A stretch of DNA of 64,000 nt, from positions 1,302,001-1,366,000 of the forward strand of contig NZ_LT960611.1 of assembly GCF_900233005.1 (NCBI RefSeq), in the 5' to 3' direction. The notes under the pieces were generated by a model. The model was not told the DNA's origin. It did not search any database and saw only the letters and a list, made by a program, of their open reading frames with translations. The translations under genes were made by a program, and so were the position numbers. Shown here in pieces: positions 18,135-27,615 of the stretch. The stretch's first letter is position 1, and each line of letters starts with the position of its first letter. Source of the DNA: Vibrio tapetis subsp. tapetis. Its GTDB lineage: Bacteria > Pseudomonadota > Gammaproteobacteria > Enterobacterales > Vibrionaceae.

Positions 18135-19439
18135 GAGGCTGTAACAGATTCTGTGTAACTGCCATTTAGTTAACGTGTTTATCGAGACGTTCCTCGAACT
18201 CGATAATAAACCGACTCATAGCCTGACGCCAGTTTTGAATGGGCATCGTCCATTTCTTGCTGGCGTCTTTGATTGCTAAGTACACCATTTTGGTTGCGGC
18301 CTCATCGTTAGGGAAGATCTTCCGCTTTTTTAGTGCTTTACGGATCACGCTATTGAGAGACTCAATAGCATTGGTTGTGTAGATGGCTCTACGGATATCT
18401 TCTGGGTAGTTGAAGAGCGTGTTGAGGTTCTGCCAGTGATTGCGCCAGGACTTAGATATTTGCGGATATTGCCCATCCCAGACTTCGCCAAAGCGCTCCA
18501 GTTCGAGTAGAGCCTCATCTTCTGTAGTAGAGCGATACACTCGTTTCAGGTCGGCAGTCACCGCCTTATAGTCTTTCCAAGACACATACTTCAATGAGTT
18601 CCGCACCATATGGACGATACAAAGCTGAATATGCGTTTGGGGGAAGACAGTATTGATAGCGTCAGGAAAGCCCTTCAATCCATCTACACACGCAATAAGG
18701 ATATCTTCAACACCACGTTGATTGAGTTCAGTTAGAACACTCAGCCAAAACTTAGCCCCCTCGTTTTCGGCTATCCACATGCCCATTAGCTCTTTCTGAC
18801 CATCGGTGTTAATACCTAAAGCAAGGAAAATCGACTTATTGATGATACGCTTGTCTTGACGGATCTTGACCACAATACAATCGAGATAAACGATAGGATA
18901 AATGGCATCGAGTGGCCTTGATTGCCACTCCACTATTTCTTCTATCACCGCATTTGTGACGCGCGATACGAGGCTGGGTGATATCTCCGCACCGTACCAC
19001 TCATCGAAAGCGTTTACGATGTCGCGCGTACTCATTCCTTGGGCGTAGAGCCACAAGATTTTGTCATCCATAGAGGTAAATCGTGATTGGTGTTTTTTGA
19101 CTAGCTTGGGGTCAAACGAGCCAAGGCGATCCCGAGGTGTATCGAGTTCAAACTCGCCATCTTCGGTTTTTACGCGTTTGCTACTCTTTCCATTGCGGCT
19201 ATTATTCGATCTAGAGGGTTGGTGTTTTTCATAGCCAAGATGCTCATCCATTTCCGCATTGAGTGCGGCCTCAACCGTAATTTTTTTCAGCATTTGGCTG
19301 AACTCAGTTAAGTCCTCAGGGGTTTTAATTCCTTTTGCTGCTTCCTTGGCGAAAGCTTCAAGCTCTTTCTTGTTCATATTGCCTATCCTTAGCCTTTAAG
19401 GCTTAGTTTAGGCAATTACACAGAAATTGAGACAGTCTC
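18135..19439 (-). mobile_element. IS256-family insertion sequence, 1305 bp
   Basis: The terminal inverted repeats match over about 29 bases with a mismatched central block. The left end begins GAGGCTGT and contains TTCTGTGTAACTGCC. The right end, read inward, begins GAGACTGT and contains TTCTGTGTAATTGCC. One full-length transposase fills the interior. The family normally makes 8-9 bp target duplications, yet the flanks (GATTCATG and TCAGTGAC) do not match. Confidence 0.9.
18166..19377 (-). CDS. IS256-family (mutator-type) transposase
   Basis: A 403-residue DDE transposase. The three catalytic residues are visible: Asp in YLDCIVVKIRQDKR, Asp in ACVDGLKGFPDAI and Glu in TTNAIESLNSVIRKALKKRK. 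The helix-turn-helix-containing N-terminal third (AGMSTRDIVNAFDEWYG-like) carries the binding domain. The reading frame is intact and of full family length, so the element may still be active. GATAGG lies upstream of the ATG at 19377. Confidence 0.96.
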   Translation of the reverse strand: MNKKELEAFAKEAAKGIKTPEDLTEFSQMLKKITVEAALNAEMDEHLGYEKHQPSRSNNSRNGKSSKRVKTEDGEFELDTPRDRLGSFDPKLVKKHQSRFTSMDDKILWLYAQGMSTRDIVNAFDEWYGAEISPSLVSRVTNAVIEEIVEWQSRPLDAIYPIVYLDCIVVKIRQDKRIINKSIFLALGINTDGQKELMGMWIAENEGAKFWLSVLTELNQRGVEDILIACVDGLKGFPDAINTVFPQTHIQLCIVHMVRNSLKYVSWKDYKAVTADLKRVYRSTTEDEALLELERFGEVWDGQYPQISKSWRNHWQNLNTLFNYPEDIRRAIYTTNAIESLNSVIRKALKKRKIFPNDEAATKMVYLAIKDASKKWTMPIQNWRQAMSRFIIEFEERLDKHVN

Positions 19440-19482
19440 TCAGTGACCAACGATACCGCCCCTCGCTATAACGACAAAATTA

Positions 19483-19686
19483 CTATCTGTCTCTGTGCAA
19501 ATAGCGCTGCAACCATGCAGGCCCCTCAAAAGTTTCATCTTCATGCATTAACGCTTTAGCAGCTTCAGCCGGTGTCGCTTTGTTTTGCCATAATTCGGCT
19601 AATTGCTCATCATCGATATTGCAGTCACCCATCAAAGAACTCACACGTTCTGCGTATATTCTTCTAGCCAGCAGTTCTTTATCCAT
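19483..19686 (-). CDS. Small uncharacterised protein
   Basis: A 67-residue acidic, probably helical protein (MDKELLARRIYAERVSSLMG to QRYLHRDR). I use the ATG at 19686 with AGGTGA just upstream instead of the TTG at 19704. It has no signal peptide or membrane segment, and I do not recognise the family. Its stop lies 44 bases from the right end of the IS256-family element, so the insertion may have displaced its terminator. Confidence 0.6.
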   Translation of the reverse strand: MDKELLARRIYAERVSSLMGDCNIDDEQLAELWQNKATPAEAAKALMHEDETFEGPAWLQRYLHRDR

Positions 19687-19910
19687 TGCTTCACCTTTCA
19701 CCAATTCGGTAGAGAAAACGCCAACAACCCCATCACAAGTGCTGATTTTGTTGAAACTAGAGCCATAATAGATTAATTATAGCTTATAGATTGCGCTCTA
19801 ACGCTTGTTTCCCTTTTTATAAAACCCATCTGCGTCTCAAAGATTTATATTTACGCCACAAAAAAATTAAAGAACTTTAAGTTCAAAAAATTACAAGGAA
19901 GTACCAATAC

Positions 19911-20744
19911 ATGGAAAAGAAAACATTACTTACGCATTGCACCGACGCCCCGGGTCTTATCGCTAAAATCACCAACATTTGTTACAAACATCAACTGAAT
20001 ATTATTCATAACAATGAATATGTCGATAATGGCAGCGGTCATTTCTTTATGCGTACGGAATTGGAAGGCTACTTCAACGACGAGACATTTTTGCTCGATT
20101 TAGATCAAGCTCTTCCTGCAGGGACAAAACGTCGCTTAGTCGGCTCTGAGTGCAAGCGTGTGGTTGTATTAGTGACAAAAGAATCACACTGCTTAGGTGA
20201 TATTCTCATGAAGAATTTTGATGGCAGCCTCAATGTTGAAATTGCGGCCGTTGTGGGTAACTATGACATTCTTCAGAGCCTAACTGAACGCTTTGATATC
20301 CCATACCACCACGTTTCACACGTCGACCTAAGCCGTGAAGAGCACGAAGCTGCGATGCTAAAAGTGATCGACAGTTATGACGCTGACTACTTAGTCTTGG
20401 CGAAATACATGCGAGTACTAACGCCCGGTTTTGTTGAAAAGTATCACCACAAAATCATCAATATTCATCACAGTTTCTTACCCGCATTCATCGGGGCGAA
20501 GCCCTATCAACAAGCCTATGACCGCGGCGTAAAAATCATTGGCGCAACGGCTCACTTTGTCACCAATGATTTAGACGAAGGCCCAATCATCAAGCAAGAC
20601 GTGATTCCTGTGGATCACAACTTCAGCGCAGCAGACATGGCGCAAGCCGGACGTGATGTTGAAAAGAACGTTTTGAGCAAAGCACTAAACAAAGTCGTCA
20701 ATGACCACGTATTTGTATATGGCAACAAAACCGTGATTCTTTAG
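19911..20744 (+). CDS. purU: Formyltetrahydrofolate deformylase
   Basis: Hydrolyses 10-formyl-tetrahydrofolate to THF and formate, balancing one-carbon pools and supplying formate for PurT. The 277-residue product has an N-terminal ACT domain (LLTHCTDAPGLIAKITNICYKH, about residues 5-80). The formyltransferase-fold catalytic domain follows, with NIHHSFLPAFIGAKPYQQAYDRG and GATAHFVTNDLDEGPII, which contain the conserved Asn, His and Asp. Length is normal for the family. AAGGAAG precedes the ATG. Confidence 0.96.
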   Translation: MEKKTLLTHCTDAPGLIAKITNICYKHQLNIIHNNEYVDNGSGHFFMRTELEGYFNDETFLLDLDQALPAGTKRRLVGSECKRVVVLVTKESHCLGDILMKNFDGSLNVEIAAVVGNYDILQSLTERFDIPYHHVSHVDLSREEHEAAMLKVIDSYDADYLVLAKYMRVLTPGFVEKYHHKIINIHHSFLPAFIGAKPYQQAYDRGVKIIGATAHFVTNDLDEGPIIKQDVIPVDHNFSAADMAQAGRDVEKNVLSKALNKVVNDHVFVYGNKTVIL

Positions 20745-20799
20745 AAAGCGAATACAGAACGGTCGCAAGTTCCCACCTAGAAACGAGGCCGCTTCGCTA

Positions 20800-20834
20800 C
20801 TATAAGAGCAAATCATTCTTTTTTGCTCTTATAG
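20800..20834. terminator. Hairpin downstream of purU
   Basis: CTATAAGAGCAAA and TTTGCTCTTATAG form a perfect 13-bp inverted repeat with a 9-base loop. There is no clear T run; instead the right arm passes directly into a TCTCTAG array. Confidence 0.6.
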
Positions 20835-20855
20835 TCTCTAGTCTCTAGTCTCTAG
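20835..20855. repeat. Heptanucleotide array TCTCTAG x 3
   Basis: Three perfect TCTCTAG copies abut the right arm of the preceding hairpin and lie between the 3' ends of the convergent purU and yecM. Confidence 0.9.
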
Positions 20856-20892
20856 TAAGCATAGCGCATTCTGTAATCGCTCTACTCATGCT

Positions 20893-21486
20893 TTAACCTT
20901 GTTCCGACTCTACTATCGCCTTTAACGGGTGTGGGTGGAGTTTGATGCAGATCCCTTGATGTTTAAAGGCCACCGTTGGGTTATTCAAACGCTCCCCGTC
21001 ACCTTTAGGGCTTGATAGCTTAACGTCAATTTCAGGATGACGCTCAAGCGCCTGACTGAGTGTAGGAAACTTCTGCTTAATATCGGCAAAATACGCTTCT
21101 GCAGTCTCCGCGTTAGATGGAATAACAAATTCGATGTGCTCCCAATCTTGATGAGGATAAATTTTACCCGGCGCTGGGTAAGGTAATTCCAGACACTCAA
21201 CTGCCCATGTTGACGCAATTAACGGTTCGTTAAACTCTAATACGATGATAGAGCGGCCATTGATCTGAGCATCAGAAATGACCCTACCGTGCTCCTGCCA
21301 AACTTTGTGAGCGTTTTCAGCCAGTTCCTGTTCATTAATTCGCATGGCGAGGTGATCCGCCTGAACGCTTGTTAAATCGACGTCTAAGCGATCCAATAAT
21401 TGAGTGACTTTAGCCATAAAAGTAGGTAGGCGTTCGATCATTTGTTTGGGTGCGAGCTCGGCACGTTCCAGTGAATTAAGCATCAT
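20893..21486 (-). CDS. yecM: YecM family protein (VOC/glyoxalase-like fold)
   Basis: About 197 residues resembling E. coli YecM: ADHLAMRINEQ, WEHIEFVIP and SSPKGDGERLNNPTVA correspond to its conserved blocks, including the His and Glu of a putative metal site. It has a glyoxalase-like fold and the substrate is unknown. I chose the ATG at 21486; another ATG follows at 21483, and the upstream extension to 21537 lacks support. It is divergent from argS; yecM and argS are neighbours in E. coli too. Confidence 0.88.
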   Translation of the reverse strand: MMLNSLERAELAPKQMIERLPTFMAKVTQLLDRLDVDLTSVQADHLAMRINEQELAENAHKVWQEHGRVISDAQINGRSIIVLEFNEPLIASTWAVECLELPYPAPGKIYPHQDWEHIEFVIPSNAETAEAYFADIKQKFPTLSQALERHPEIDVKLSSPKGDGERLNNPTVAFKHQGICIKLHPHPLKAIVESEQG

Positions 21487-21760
21487 TCGTTTCCAGTTTG
21501 TTATTTTCCTGCATGGTAGCAGAATTGCCCGCAGCATTAAGACTTGGTATTGCTAAATTTCTCGCTCAAGTGAACAAAATTGGCCAACTCGATCCATTTC
21601 CTCATTAAATCGTCAAAAAACACATTCCATTGACTACTAGAATCACAATTAAATTGGTATGATTACCGTCATTTTTGTGAACTCAAACAGACATCCTACA
21701 CTCAGTCCGCAGCTGAGTGAATGAATAGCAGCCCTATTCTCGGAATTGAAGGAAACGCGT

Positions 21761-23494
21761 GTGAATATCCAAGCACTTATTAATGACAAAGTATCTCAGG
21801 CTCTCGAAGCCGCTGGCGCACCTGCAGGCAGCCCTGCTGCTGTACGACAATCTGCAAAGCCACAATTTGGTGACTACCAAGCAAACGGTGTGATGGGCGT
21901 TGCAAAACGACTAGGCACTAACCCACGAGAATTTGCTCAAAAAGTATTGGACGTTCTAAACCTAGACGGTATCGCTTCTAAAGTTGAAATCGCAGGTCCT
22001 GGTTTCCTTAATATCTTCCTTGACGAAGCTTTTCTAGCAGAGCAAGCCGACGCCGCTCTCGCGGATTCACGTCTAGGCGTTAGCGCTGAAGAATCCCAAA
22101 CCATCGTTGCCGATTATTCAGCACCAAACGTAGCTAAAGAAATGCACGTTGGTCACCTACGTTCAACCATCATCGGCGACGCGGTTGTACGTACGCTTGA
22201 GTTTTTAGGCCACAACGTTATCCGCGCTAACCACATTGGTGACTGGGGTACTCAATTTGGCATGCTTATCGCAAACCTTGAGCGAGTACAAGCTGAGACG
22301 GGCGAAGTTTCTATGGAGCTTTCGGACCTTGAAGGCTTCTACCGTGAATCTAAAAAGCTTTACGATGAAGACGAAGAGTTTGCAGTAAAAGCACGTGGTT
22401 ACGTAGTTAAGCTACAAAGCGGCGATGAGTTCTGCGCTCAAATGTGGAAAAAACTGGTTGATGTTACTATGGTTCAAAACCAACGTAACTACGATCGTTT
22501 AAGTGTTTCGCTAACTCGTGAAAACGTAATGGGCGAAAGCATGTACAACAGCATGCTAAAAGGCATTGTTGCCGATCTTCAAGCAAAAGAGCTAGCGGTA
22601 GAAAGTGACGGCGCTCAAGTTGTCTACCTAGACGAGTACAAAAACAAAGATGGCGACCCAATGGGCGTTATCGTACAAAAACGTGATGGCGGCTTCCTAT
22701 ACACAACAACGGATATTGCTTGTGCAAAATACCGTTACGAAACACTAGGTGCCGACCGTGTTCTTTACTTCATTGACTCACGCCAGCATCAACACCTTAT
22801 GCAAGCATGGACTATTGTTCGTAAAGCGGGTTACATCCCTGAGTCTGTGTCACTTGAGCACCATGCATTCGGTATGATGCTAGGTAAAGACGGCAAACCA
22901 TTTAAGACCCGTGCTGGTGGTACGGTTCGCCTTGCTGATCTTCTAGATGAAGCAGAAGAGCGTGCTGGTAAGCTGATTGAATCTAAAAATCCAGATCTAG
23001 CGGCAGACGAAAAAGCGAACATTGCGAATACTGTTGCGATGGCTGCAGTTAAGTACGCAGACCTTTCTAAGCACCGTACAACAGATTACGTGTTTGATTG
23101 GGACAATATGCTAGCATTTGAGGGTAACACTGCCCCTTACATGCAGTACGCTTATACTCGTGTTTCTTCTATCTTTGCTAAAGCTGGCGTTTCTATGGAT
23201 GACGTTACTGGCGAAATCAAGATCACTGACGACAAAGAAAAGGCGCTAATTGCAAAACTACTTCAGTTTGAAGAAGCGGTACAAGCCGTTGCTCGTGAAG
23301 GTCAGCCACATATCATGTGTAGCTACCTGTTCGAACTTGCGGGTCAATTCTCTAGCTTCTACGAAGCATGCCCAATTCTGATTGCAGAAGACGAAGCTGT
23401 TAAACAAAGCCGCTTGAAACTTGCCGCTCTAACTGCAAAAACCATCAAGCAAGGTTTGTCGCTACTGGGTATTGATACGCTAGAGCGCATGTAA
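21761..23494 (+). CDS. argS: Arginyl-tRNA synthetase
   Basis: Class I synthetase charging tRNA-Arg. A GTG start at 21761 gives [21 protein letters not shown], exactly the family N-terminus, with AAGGA about 7 bases upstream, and a 577-residue protein equal in length to the E. coli enzyme. An in-frame codon at 21746 is upstream of this site and rejected. The HIGH motif appears as HVGH in [17 protein letters not shown]. The N-terminal Arg-S domain and the C-terminal DALR anticodon-binding domain are present. Confidence 0.97.
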   Translation: MNIQALINDKVSQALEAAGAPAGSPAAVRQSAKPQFGDYQANGVMGVAKRLGTNPREFAQKVLDVLNLDGIASKVEIAGPGFLNIFLDEAFLAEQADAALADSRLGVSAEESQTIVADYSAPNVAKEMHVGHLRSTIIGDAVVRTLEFLGHNVIRANHIGDWGTQFGMLIANLERVQAETGEVSMELSDLEGFYRESKKLYDEDEEFAVKARGYVVKLQSGDEFCAQMWKKLVDVTMVQNQRNYDRLSVSLTRENVMGESMYNSMLKGIVADLQAKELAVESDGAQVVYLDEYKNKDGDPMGVIVQKRDGGFLYTTTDIACAKYRYETLGADRVLYFIDSRQHQHLMQAWTIVRKAGYIPESVSLEHHAFGMMLGKDGKPFKTRAGGTVRLADLLDEAEERAGKLIESKNPDLAADEKANIANTVAMAAVKYADLSKHRTTDYVFDWDNMLAFEGNTAPYMQYAYTRVSSIFAKAGVSMDDVTGEIKITDDKEKALIAKLLQFEEAVQAVAREGQPHIMCSYLFELAGQFSSFYEACPILIAEDEAVKQSRLKLAALTAKTIKQGLSLLGIDTLERM

Positions 23495-23525
23495 TTTACT
23501 TATGTAGATATAGGTAACTAGATAG

Positions 23526-23556
23526 CAAAACGCCTCGCATATGCGAGGCGTTTTTT
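23526..23556. terminator. Terminator after argS (bidirectional)
   Basis: AAAACGCCTCGCAT / ATGCGAGGCGTTTT forms a continuous palindrome with flanking A and T runs, between convergent argS and the lpxM-type gene. Confidence 0.92.
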
Positions 23557-23581
23557 ATTGCTAAATGAATATTCTGTAAAC

Positions 23582-24523
23582 TTAATACAGCTCCGTTCCA
23601 TCTGGCCTTGTTCGAAGCAAGTTCAAGATCCACATATATTGCTCGGGTCTATCTTTAAGTAATTCTTCAAGAGCCTGATTCATCATTCTCGCATCTTGCT
23701 CTTCATCGCCTGTTGGAAAGTTTTCTAGGGCAGGAAGAATGAATAGTTCGAATTTCCCTTTTTCTGCGTTATATGCAGGGATCATCGGTACCACTTTTGC
23801 TCGGCTCAGCTTGGCTAGCTTTCCAAAGCCTTTTAACGTCGCTTTTTCAGTACCAAAAAATGGAACAAATACCGAGTTTTGCGCACCATGATCTTCATCT
23901 GGTAAATAGTAAGCCATGTACCCATCTTTGATCGATCTTAAGTACGGTTTTATTCCTGAATCTCTTGGCACTATCCTTCCGCCATAACGCATCCGCTGTA
24001 CGTTCATCAGCCAATCACCAATCGGGTTTTTCTGAGGTCGGATCATAATAACCACATCATGGCCGTAGGATGAAAAGTACATACCGGTATAGTCAATCGC
24101 CCAACAATGCGGAACCAACGCGATCACTTTTTCGCCTTGCTCTAACAACGGGAACAAGTGCTCTCTACCAAACACTTCACCTCTATTTTGATTGTACTTC
24201 TTACTTCTCACCGTCAGTTCAGCGTAACCTAAGAAAAACTGCGCCGCTGTCTCGTATGTTTTGGCTAGCAGTTCTTGTCGCTCTTCTGGGGTTTTTTCTG
24301 GATAACACAATTCAATGTTTTTCCGCGCTCGCCTTAGAGCCCCTGAATTTCGTTTAGAAAAATAGCCCGAAATCCAAGAAGCAAATCTATCACGCAACCG
24401 AAAGGGAACAAAAGCAAGCAAAATTGCGAAGCCTATTCCGAGCCACGTTGGCCAATATTTAGGATGTAGAAAGCTCCATTGAAACTTCGGGTCGTACAGC
24501 TGTTTTTGTATATTGTCGCTCAT
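23582..24523 (-). CDS. lpxM: Lipid A late acyltransferase (LpxM/MsbB type)
   Basis: Inner-membrane acyltransferase adding a secondary acyl chain to Kdo2-lipid A. The 313-residue product has one N-terminal membrane helix (about residues 25-42) and the HX4D catalytic motif VPHCWAIDYTG (His139, Asp144). IKPYLRSIKDGYMAYYLPDEDHG and PEQYMWILNLLRTRPDG follow, closely resembling the LpxM branch rather than LpxL. Vibrios can carry more than one such enzyme (LpxN in V. cholerae), so acyl-chain specificity is not settled. Confidence 0.85.
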   Translation of the reverse strand: MSDNIQKQLYDPKFQWSFLHPKYWPTWLGIGFAILLAFVPFRLRDRFASWISGYFSKRNSGALRRARKNIELCYPEKTPEERQELLAKTYETAAQFFLGYAELTVRSKKYNQNRGEVFGREHLFPLLEQGEKVIALVPHCWAIDYTGMYFSSYGHDVVIMIRPQKNPIGDWLMNVQRMRYGGRIVPRDSGIKPYLRSIKDGYMAYYLPDEDHGAQNSVFVPFFGTEKATLKGFGKLAKLSRAKVVPMIPAYNAEKGKFELFILPALENFPTGDEEQDARMMNQALEELLKDRPEQYMWILNLLRTRPDGTELY

Positions 24524-24598
24524 ATGGGCATCATAATTTTCTGAGTCGTTGGCGGTTATGGTATAACAAAGCTAATTTAAAACAAACTGTTGCCCATT

Positions 24599-25036
24599 AT
24601 GGAATTTACACTTCACCCTCAACTGCAAAAAGACACCGATGTCATCGGCGAATTCCCACTTTGTTTAGCGCTTTTAATCAAAGATAACGCTGTACCTTGG
24701 GTTATTTTGGTGCCTAAAAAAGCAGAACTTAAAGAGTTACATCACCTGCCAATGGCGGATCAGCATCAGTTTCTTATCGAATCTCAAATAGTCTCCCAGA
24801 TGCTTGAACAGTGCTTTCAACCAGACAAACTCAATTTGGGTGCTTTGGGTAACATGGTGCCGCAACTTCATATTCACCACATTGCTCGATTTACAACTGA
24901 TATAGCATGGCCAGGCCCAGTTTGGGGCAACACGAATGGGGAGTGGAGAAGCCAGGATGATCAACAAGCAATGCTTGCTACCATGCGATCCGCTTTTTCG
25001 ACATGTTCTATTTTTCAATCTAAAGTGTCTGACTGA
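24599..25036 (+). CDS. HIT-domain protein
   Basis: A 145-residue nucleotide hydrolase or transferase-fold protein. The HIT motif reads QLHIHHIAR (about residues 89-97): the first of the three family histidines is Gln, while the presumed catalytic His91 and His93 remain. PWVILVPKKAELKELHHL is the conserved first strand. The ATG at 24599 (MEFTLHPQLQKD) is preferred to a TTG at 24590. Substrate is unknown; related proteins act on dinucleoside polyphosphates. Confidence 0.85.
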   Translation: MEFTLHPQLQKDTDVIGEFPLCLALLIKDNAVPWVILVPKKAELKELHHLPMADQHQFLIESQIVSQMLEQCFQPDKLNLGALGNMVPQLHIHHIARFTTDIAWPGPVWGNTNGEWRSQDDQQAMLATMRSAFSTCSIFQSKVSD

Positions 25037-25050
25037 CAGAGTTGAAACAC

Positions 25051-25077
25051 AAAAAATGGCGCTGGATTCAGCGCCAT
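25051..25077 (-). terminator. Terminator after feoC (minus strand)
   Basis: ATGGCGCTG / CAGCGCCAT with a 4-base loop, followed on the minus strand by TTTTTT. It is convergent with the HIT gene. Confidence 0.85.
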
Positions 25078-25122
25078 TAATAGTTAATACCCGCGAGCAC
25101 TTCCTCTAAGCATGAACTTAGC

Positions 25123-25341
25123 TTAAGCAATCACATTCAATTGTATTTCGTTACTCTGGACCCAGTGATAACTGACTTCATTTCGCTTTGCATCAACCAA
25201 GCGAGACACACGACCTTTTTTTATCCAGACCTCTAACATCGCATCAACGCCATCATCGCTTATCGCAAATTTTTTACACAGATCACGACGAGTCACCGTA
25301 GCGTGTTCTTTAAGGTAGTGCCCTAACTTAGTTAATATCAT
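25123..25341 (-). CDS. feoC: FeoC, small winged-helix partner of FeoB
   Basis: A 72-residue protein (MILTKLGHYLKEHATVTRRDLCKKF to LNVIA) with a winged-helix pattern: helix, VTRRDLCKKFAISDDGVDAMLEVWIKKGRV, then a wing with VSYHWV. Only one Cys is present, so the Fe-S-binding four-Cys motif of enterobacterial FeoC is missing. The ATG overlaps the feoB stop by four bases (ATGA), so it is translationally coupled. It probably stabilises or regulates FeoB. Confidence 0.85.
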   Translation of the reverse strand: MILTKLGHYLKEHATVTRRDLCKKFAISDDGVDAMLEVWIKKGRVSRLVDAKRNEVSYHWVQSNEIQLNVIA

Positions 25342-27608
25342 TGCAGCAGTGCCTCTTGATTCAAGGTTTTCTGGCCTTCTTTTTTCAATACTATGTAAGT
25401 CAGCACAAACATAGCGACAACCGCTACAATCCAAACACTGCTTGAAGCAGGGTTAGCTGAAAAGTGCGTCACTTGGTAATACAAGGCCGCAGCACCATAC
25501 GCGAGCAGCATCGTCCAGCTACCAATAAACGCCGCAAACTTTTGCCCAAACTCACGTACATAGGCGCCCATCGCAGCAACACATGGCGTGTAGAGCAATA
25601 TAAAAATTAAGTATGCGAAAGCAGCGTTACCTGATACAAACTGACTTTTTAAGTTACCAAATATCGAAACATCCACCTCTTGCTCATCAGCAACACTTGA
25701 TGCATCAGTTAAATCGCCAACTTCGATGCCTAATGGGTCACTAAACGACAGACCTAATAGATTTTCCGGTATGCTCATTACCGCTTCTTCCATACTCGCT
25801 TTTAAGTCGTACTCCGCATCATCGGCTTCTGCTGAGGTATACAGGCTATTTAGCGTCCCTACTACTGCTTCTTTTGCAAAGATACCAGTAATGATACCGA
25901 CGGTTGCTGGCCAGTTACTTTCAGCCACACCAATAGGTTCAAAAATCGGTGTCACAACTTGTGCCGCACGAGATAGTACTGACTTCTCGCTGTCTTCATT
26001 ACCAAACGTCCCGTCGGTACCTAGTGAATTAAAGAAGCTTAAAATAGTCACAACAATAACGATGGTTTTACCCGCACCTAAAACAAATCGCTTCAGTTTT
26101 TGCCACGTTTTGATCATGACATTCTGCATGGTCGGTACTTCGTAGTTTGGCATTTCCATGATCAGGCTTTCACTGCTTCCAGGGTACAAAGTACGCTTCA
26201 GCATTAAACCGGTGCCAACTGCCGCGACGATACCTAATAGATAAAGTGCAAACACAACATTTTGACCGGAGCCCGGAAAAAATGCAGCAGCAAACAAAGC
26301 GTATACCGGTAAACGAGCACCACATGACATAAATGGTGCCATGGAAGCGGCTAATTTACGCTCGCGTTCTTGATCTAGAGTTCGAGTTGCCATAATCGAA
26401 GGCACGTTACAGCCAAAACCTAAGACTAGGGGAACAAAAGCTTTGCCAGGCAAGCCAATTTTCTGCATCACTTTATCAAGTACAAACGCGGCTCTCGCCA
26501 TGTAACCAGAGCTTTCAAGTAATGTCAGGAATAGATATAAACAAGCGATAACAGGGATAAACGTCGCAACGGTTTGAATACCACCGCCAACACCATCAGC
26601 AATTAATGTCACAAGCCATACAGGCAGGTGATCATCTAACAGATAATGACCACCATCAACCAACAGTGCCCCAACACCTATATCGAAGAAATCGATGAAT
26701 GCACTACCAATATTGATAGAGAACATAAACATTAAGTACATAACGAAAAAGAAGAAAGGAATACCAACCCACTTGTTTAAAACAAAGTTGTCTGCTTTTT
26801 CGGTAAAGCTTGCGCTCGACTTACCTTCACTACGCCTTACTTTTTTGCACAATTCATGCAAAAAAGTAAATTTTACATCAGCGACGTGTAAATCAACGTC
26901 GACATCAAGATTTGCCTTTTTAACGTTTAACGCATTTCGATGCTCAGCACTAAGGCCATTAATGACCAGTGCATCTGATTCCAACGCCCGAATCGCCATC
27001 GCTCGCTGACTGATCGTATCCTCTTGCCAGTAATTCCCGATATCAGATATTGCAGCTTCAAACTCGCGATTGTATTCCAGTTCAAATGGTTGAGTAGCCA
27101 CCCCTTGAACTAACAATTTATGCAGTTTCTTTTTAAATTCGCTCATCTCATTCGCATCATTTGCTGACAATGAGAAAACAGGGCAACCCACGACTTTTTC
27201 AAGTGTTTTGATATCAATCACTTGGCGATCTTGTTTTAGTGCATCCATCTTATTAAGCACCAAAATCATTGGTCGACCTAATTCGCGTAATTGTAGCGTC
27301 GTATAAAGGCTTCGCTCTAAACTGGTTGAGTCAACGACGTTAACGATCAGATCAGCAGGGTAAGAAAGTGCAGCTCGTGATGCGATGGATTCATCAATAC
27401 TGTTAGCATCATTACCGCTATCTAGAGAATAGATACCCGGTAGATCGGTCAATTCAAAACGGTCGCCAGCGTGTTCAAAATGGCCCGTCTTTTTTTCTAC
27501 AGTAACACCAGCCCAGTTGCCCACCTGTTGTTTAGCGCCAGTGAGGCTATTGAAAAAAGTTGTTTTACCACTATTCGGATTACCAATAGTTAAAAGTTGG
27601 TAGTTCAT
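25338..27608 (-). CDS. feoB: Ferrous iron transporter FeoB
   Basis: Inner-membrane Fe(II) permease with an N-terminal GTPase. The 756-residue product shows G1 GNPNSGKTTFFNSLTG, the G2 region GNWAGVTVEKK, G3 DLPGIYSL and G4 NKMD. A helical GDI-like region follows, then a membrane domain with Gate motifs including FVPLVLGFGCNVPSIMATR and FMSCGARLPVYALF. Length is normal. It is the middle gene of feoABC, with feoA 7 bases upstream. Confidence 0.97.
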   Translation of the reverse strand: MNYQLLTIGNPNSGKTTFFNSLTGAKQQVGNWAGVTVEKKTGHFEHAGDRFELTDLPGIYSLDSGNDANSIDESIASRAALSYPADLIVNVVDSTSLERSLYTTLQLRELGRPMILVLNKMDALKQDRQVIDIKTLEKVVGCPVFSLSANDANEMSEFKKKLHKLLVQGVATQPFELEYNREFEAAISDIGNYWQEDTISQRAMAIRALESDALVINGLSAEHRNALNVKKANLDVDVDLHVADVKFTFLHELCKKVRRSEGKSSASFTEKADNFVLNKWVGIPFFFFVMYLMFMFSINIGSAFIDFFDIGVGALLVDGGHYLLDDHLPVWLVTLIADGVGGGIQTVATFIPVIACLYLFLTLLESSGYMARAAFVLDKVMQKIGLPGKAFVPLVLGFGCNVPSIMATRTLDQERERKLAASMAPFMSCGARLPVYALFAAAFFPGSGQNVVFALYLLGIVAAVGTGLMLKRTLYPGSSESLIMEMPNYEVPTMQNVMIKTWQKLKRFVLGAGKTIVIVVTILSFFNSLGTDGTFGNEDSEKSVLSRAAQVVTPIFEPIGVAESNWPATVGIITGIFAKEAVVGTLNSLYTSAEADDAEYDLKASMEEAVMSIPENLLGLSFSDPLGIEVGDLTDASSVADEQEVDVSIFGNLKSQFVSGNAAFAYLIFILLYTPCVAAMGAYVREFGQKFAAFIGSWTMLLAYGAAALYYQVTHFSANPASSSVWIVAVVAMFVLTYIVLKKEGQKTLNQEALLQ

Positions 27609-27615
27609 AATGCCT

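Noticed and set aside
18127..19447. 8-9 bp target-site duplication of the IS256-family element
   Set aside because: The flanks GATTCATG and TCAGTGAC share no duplication at any small offset tried.
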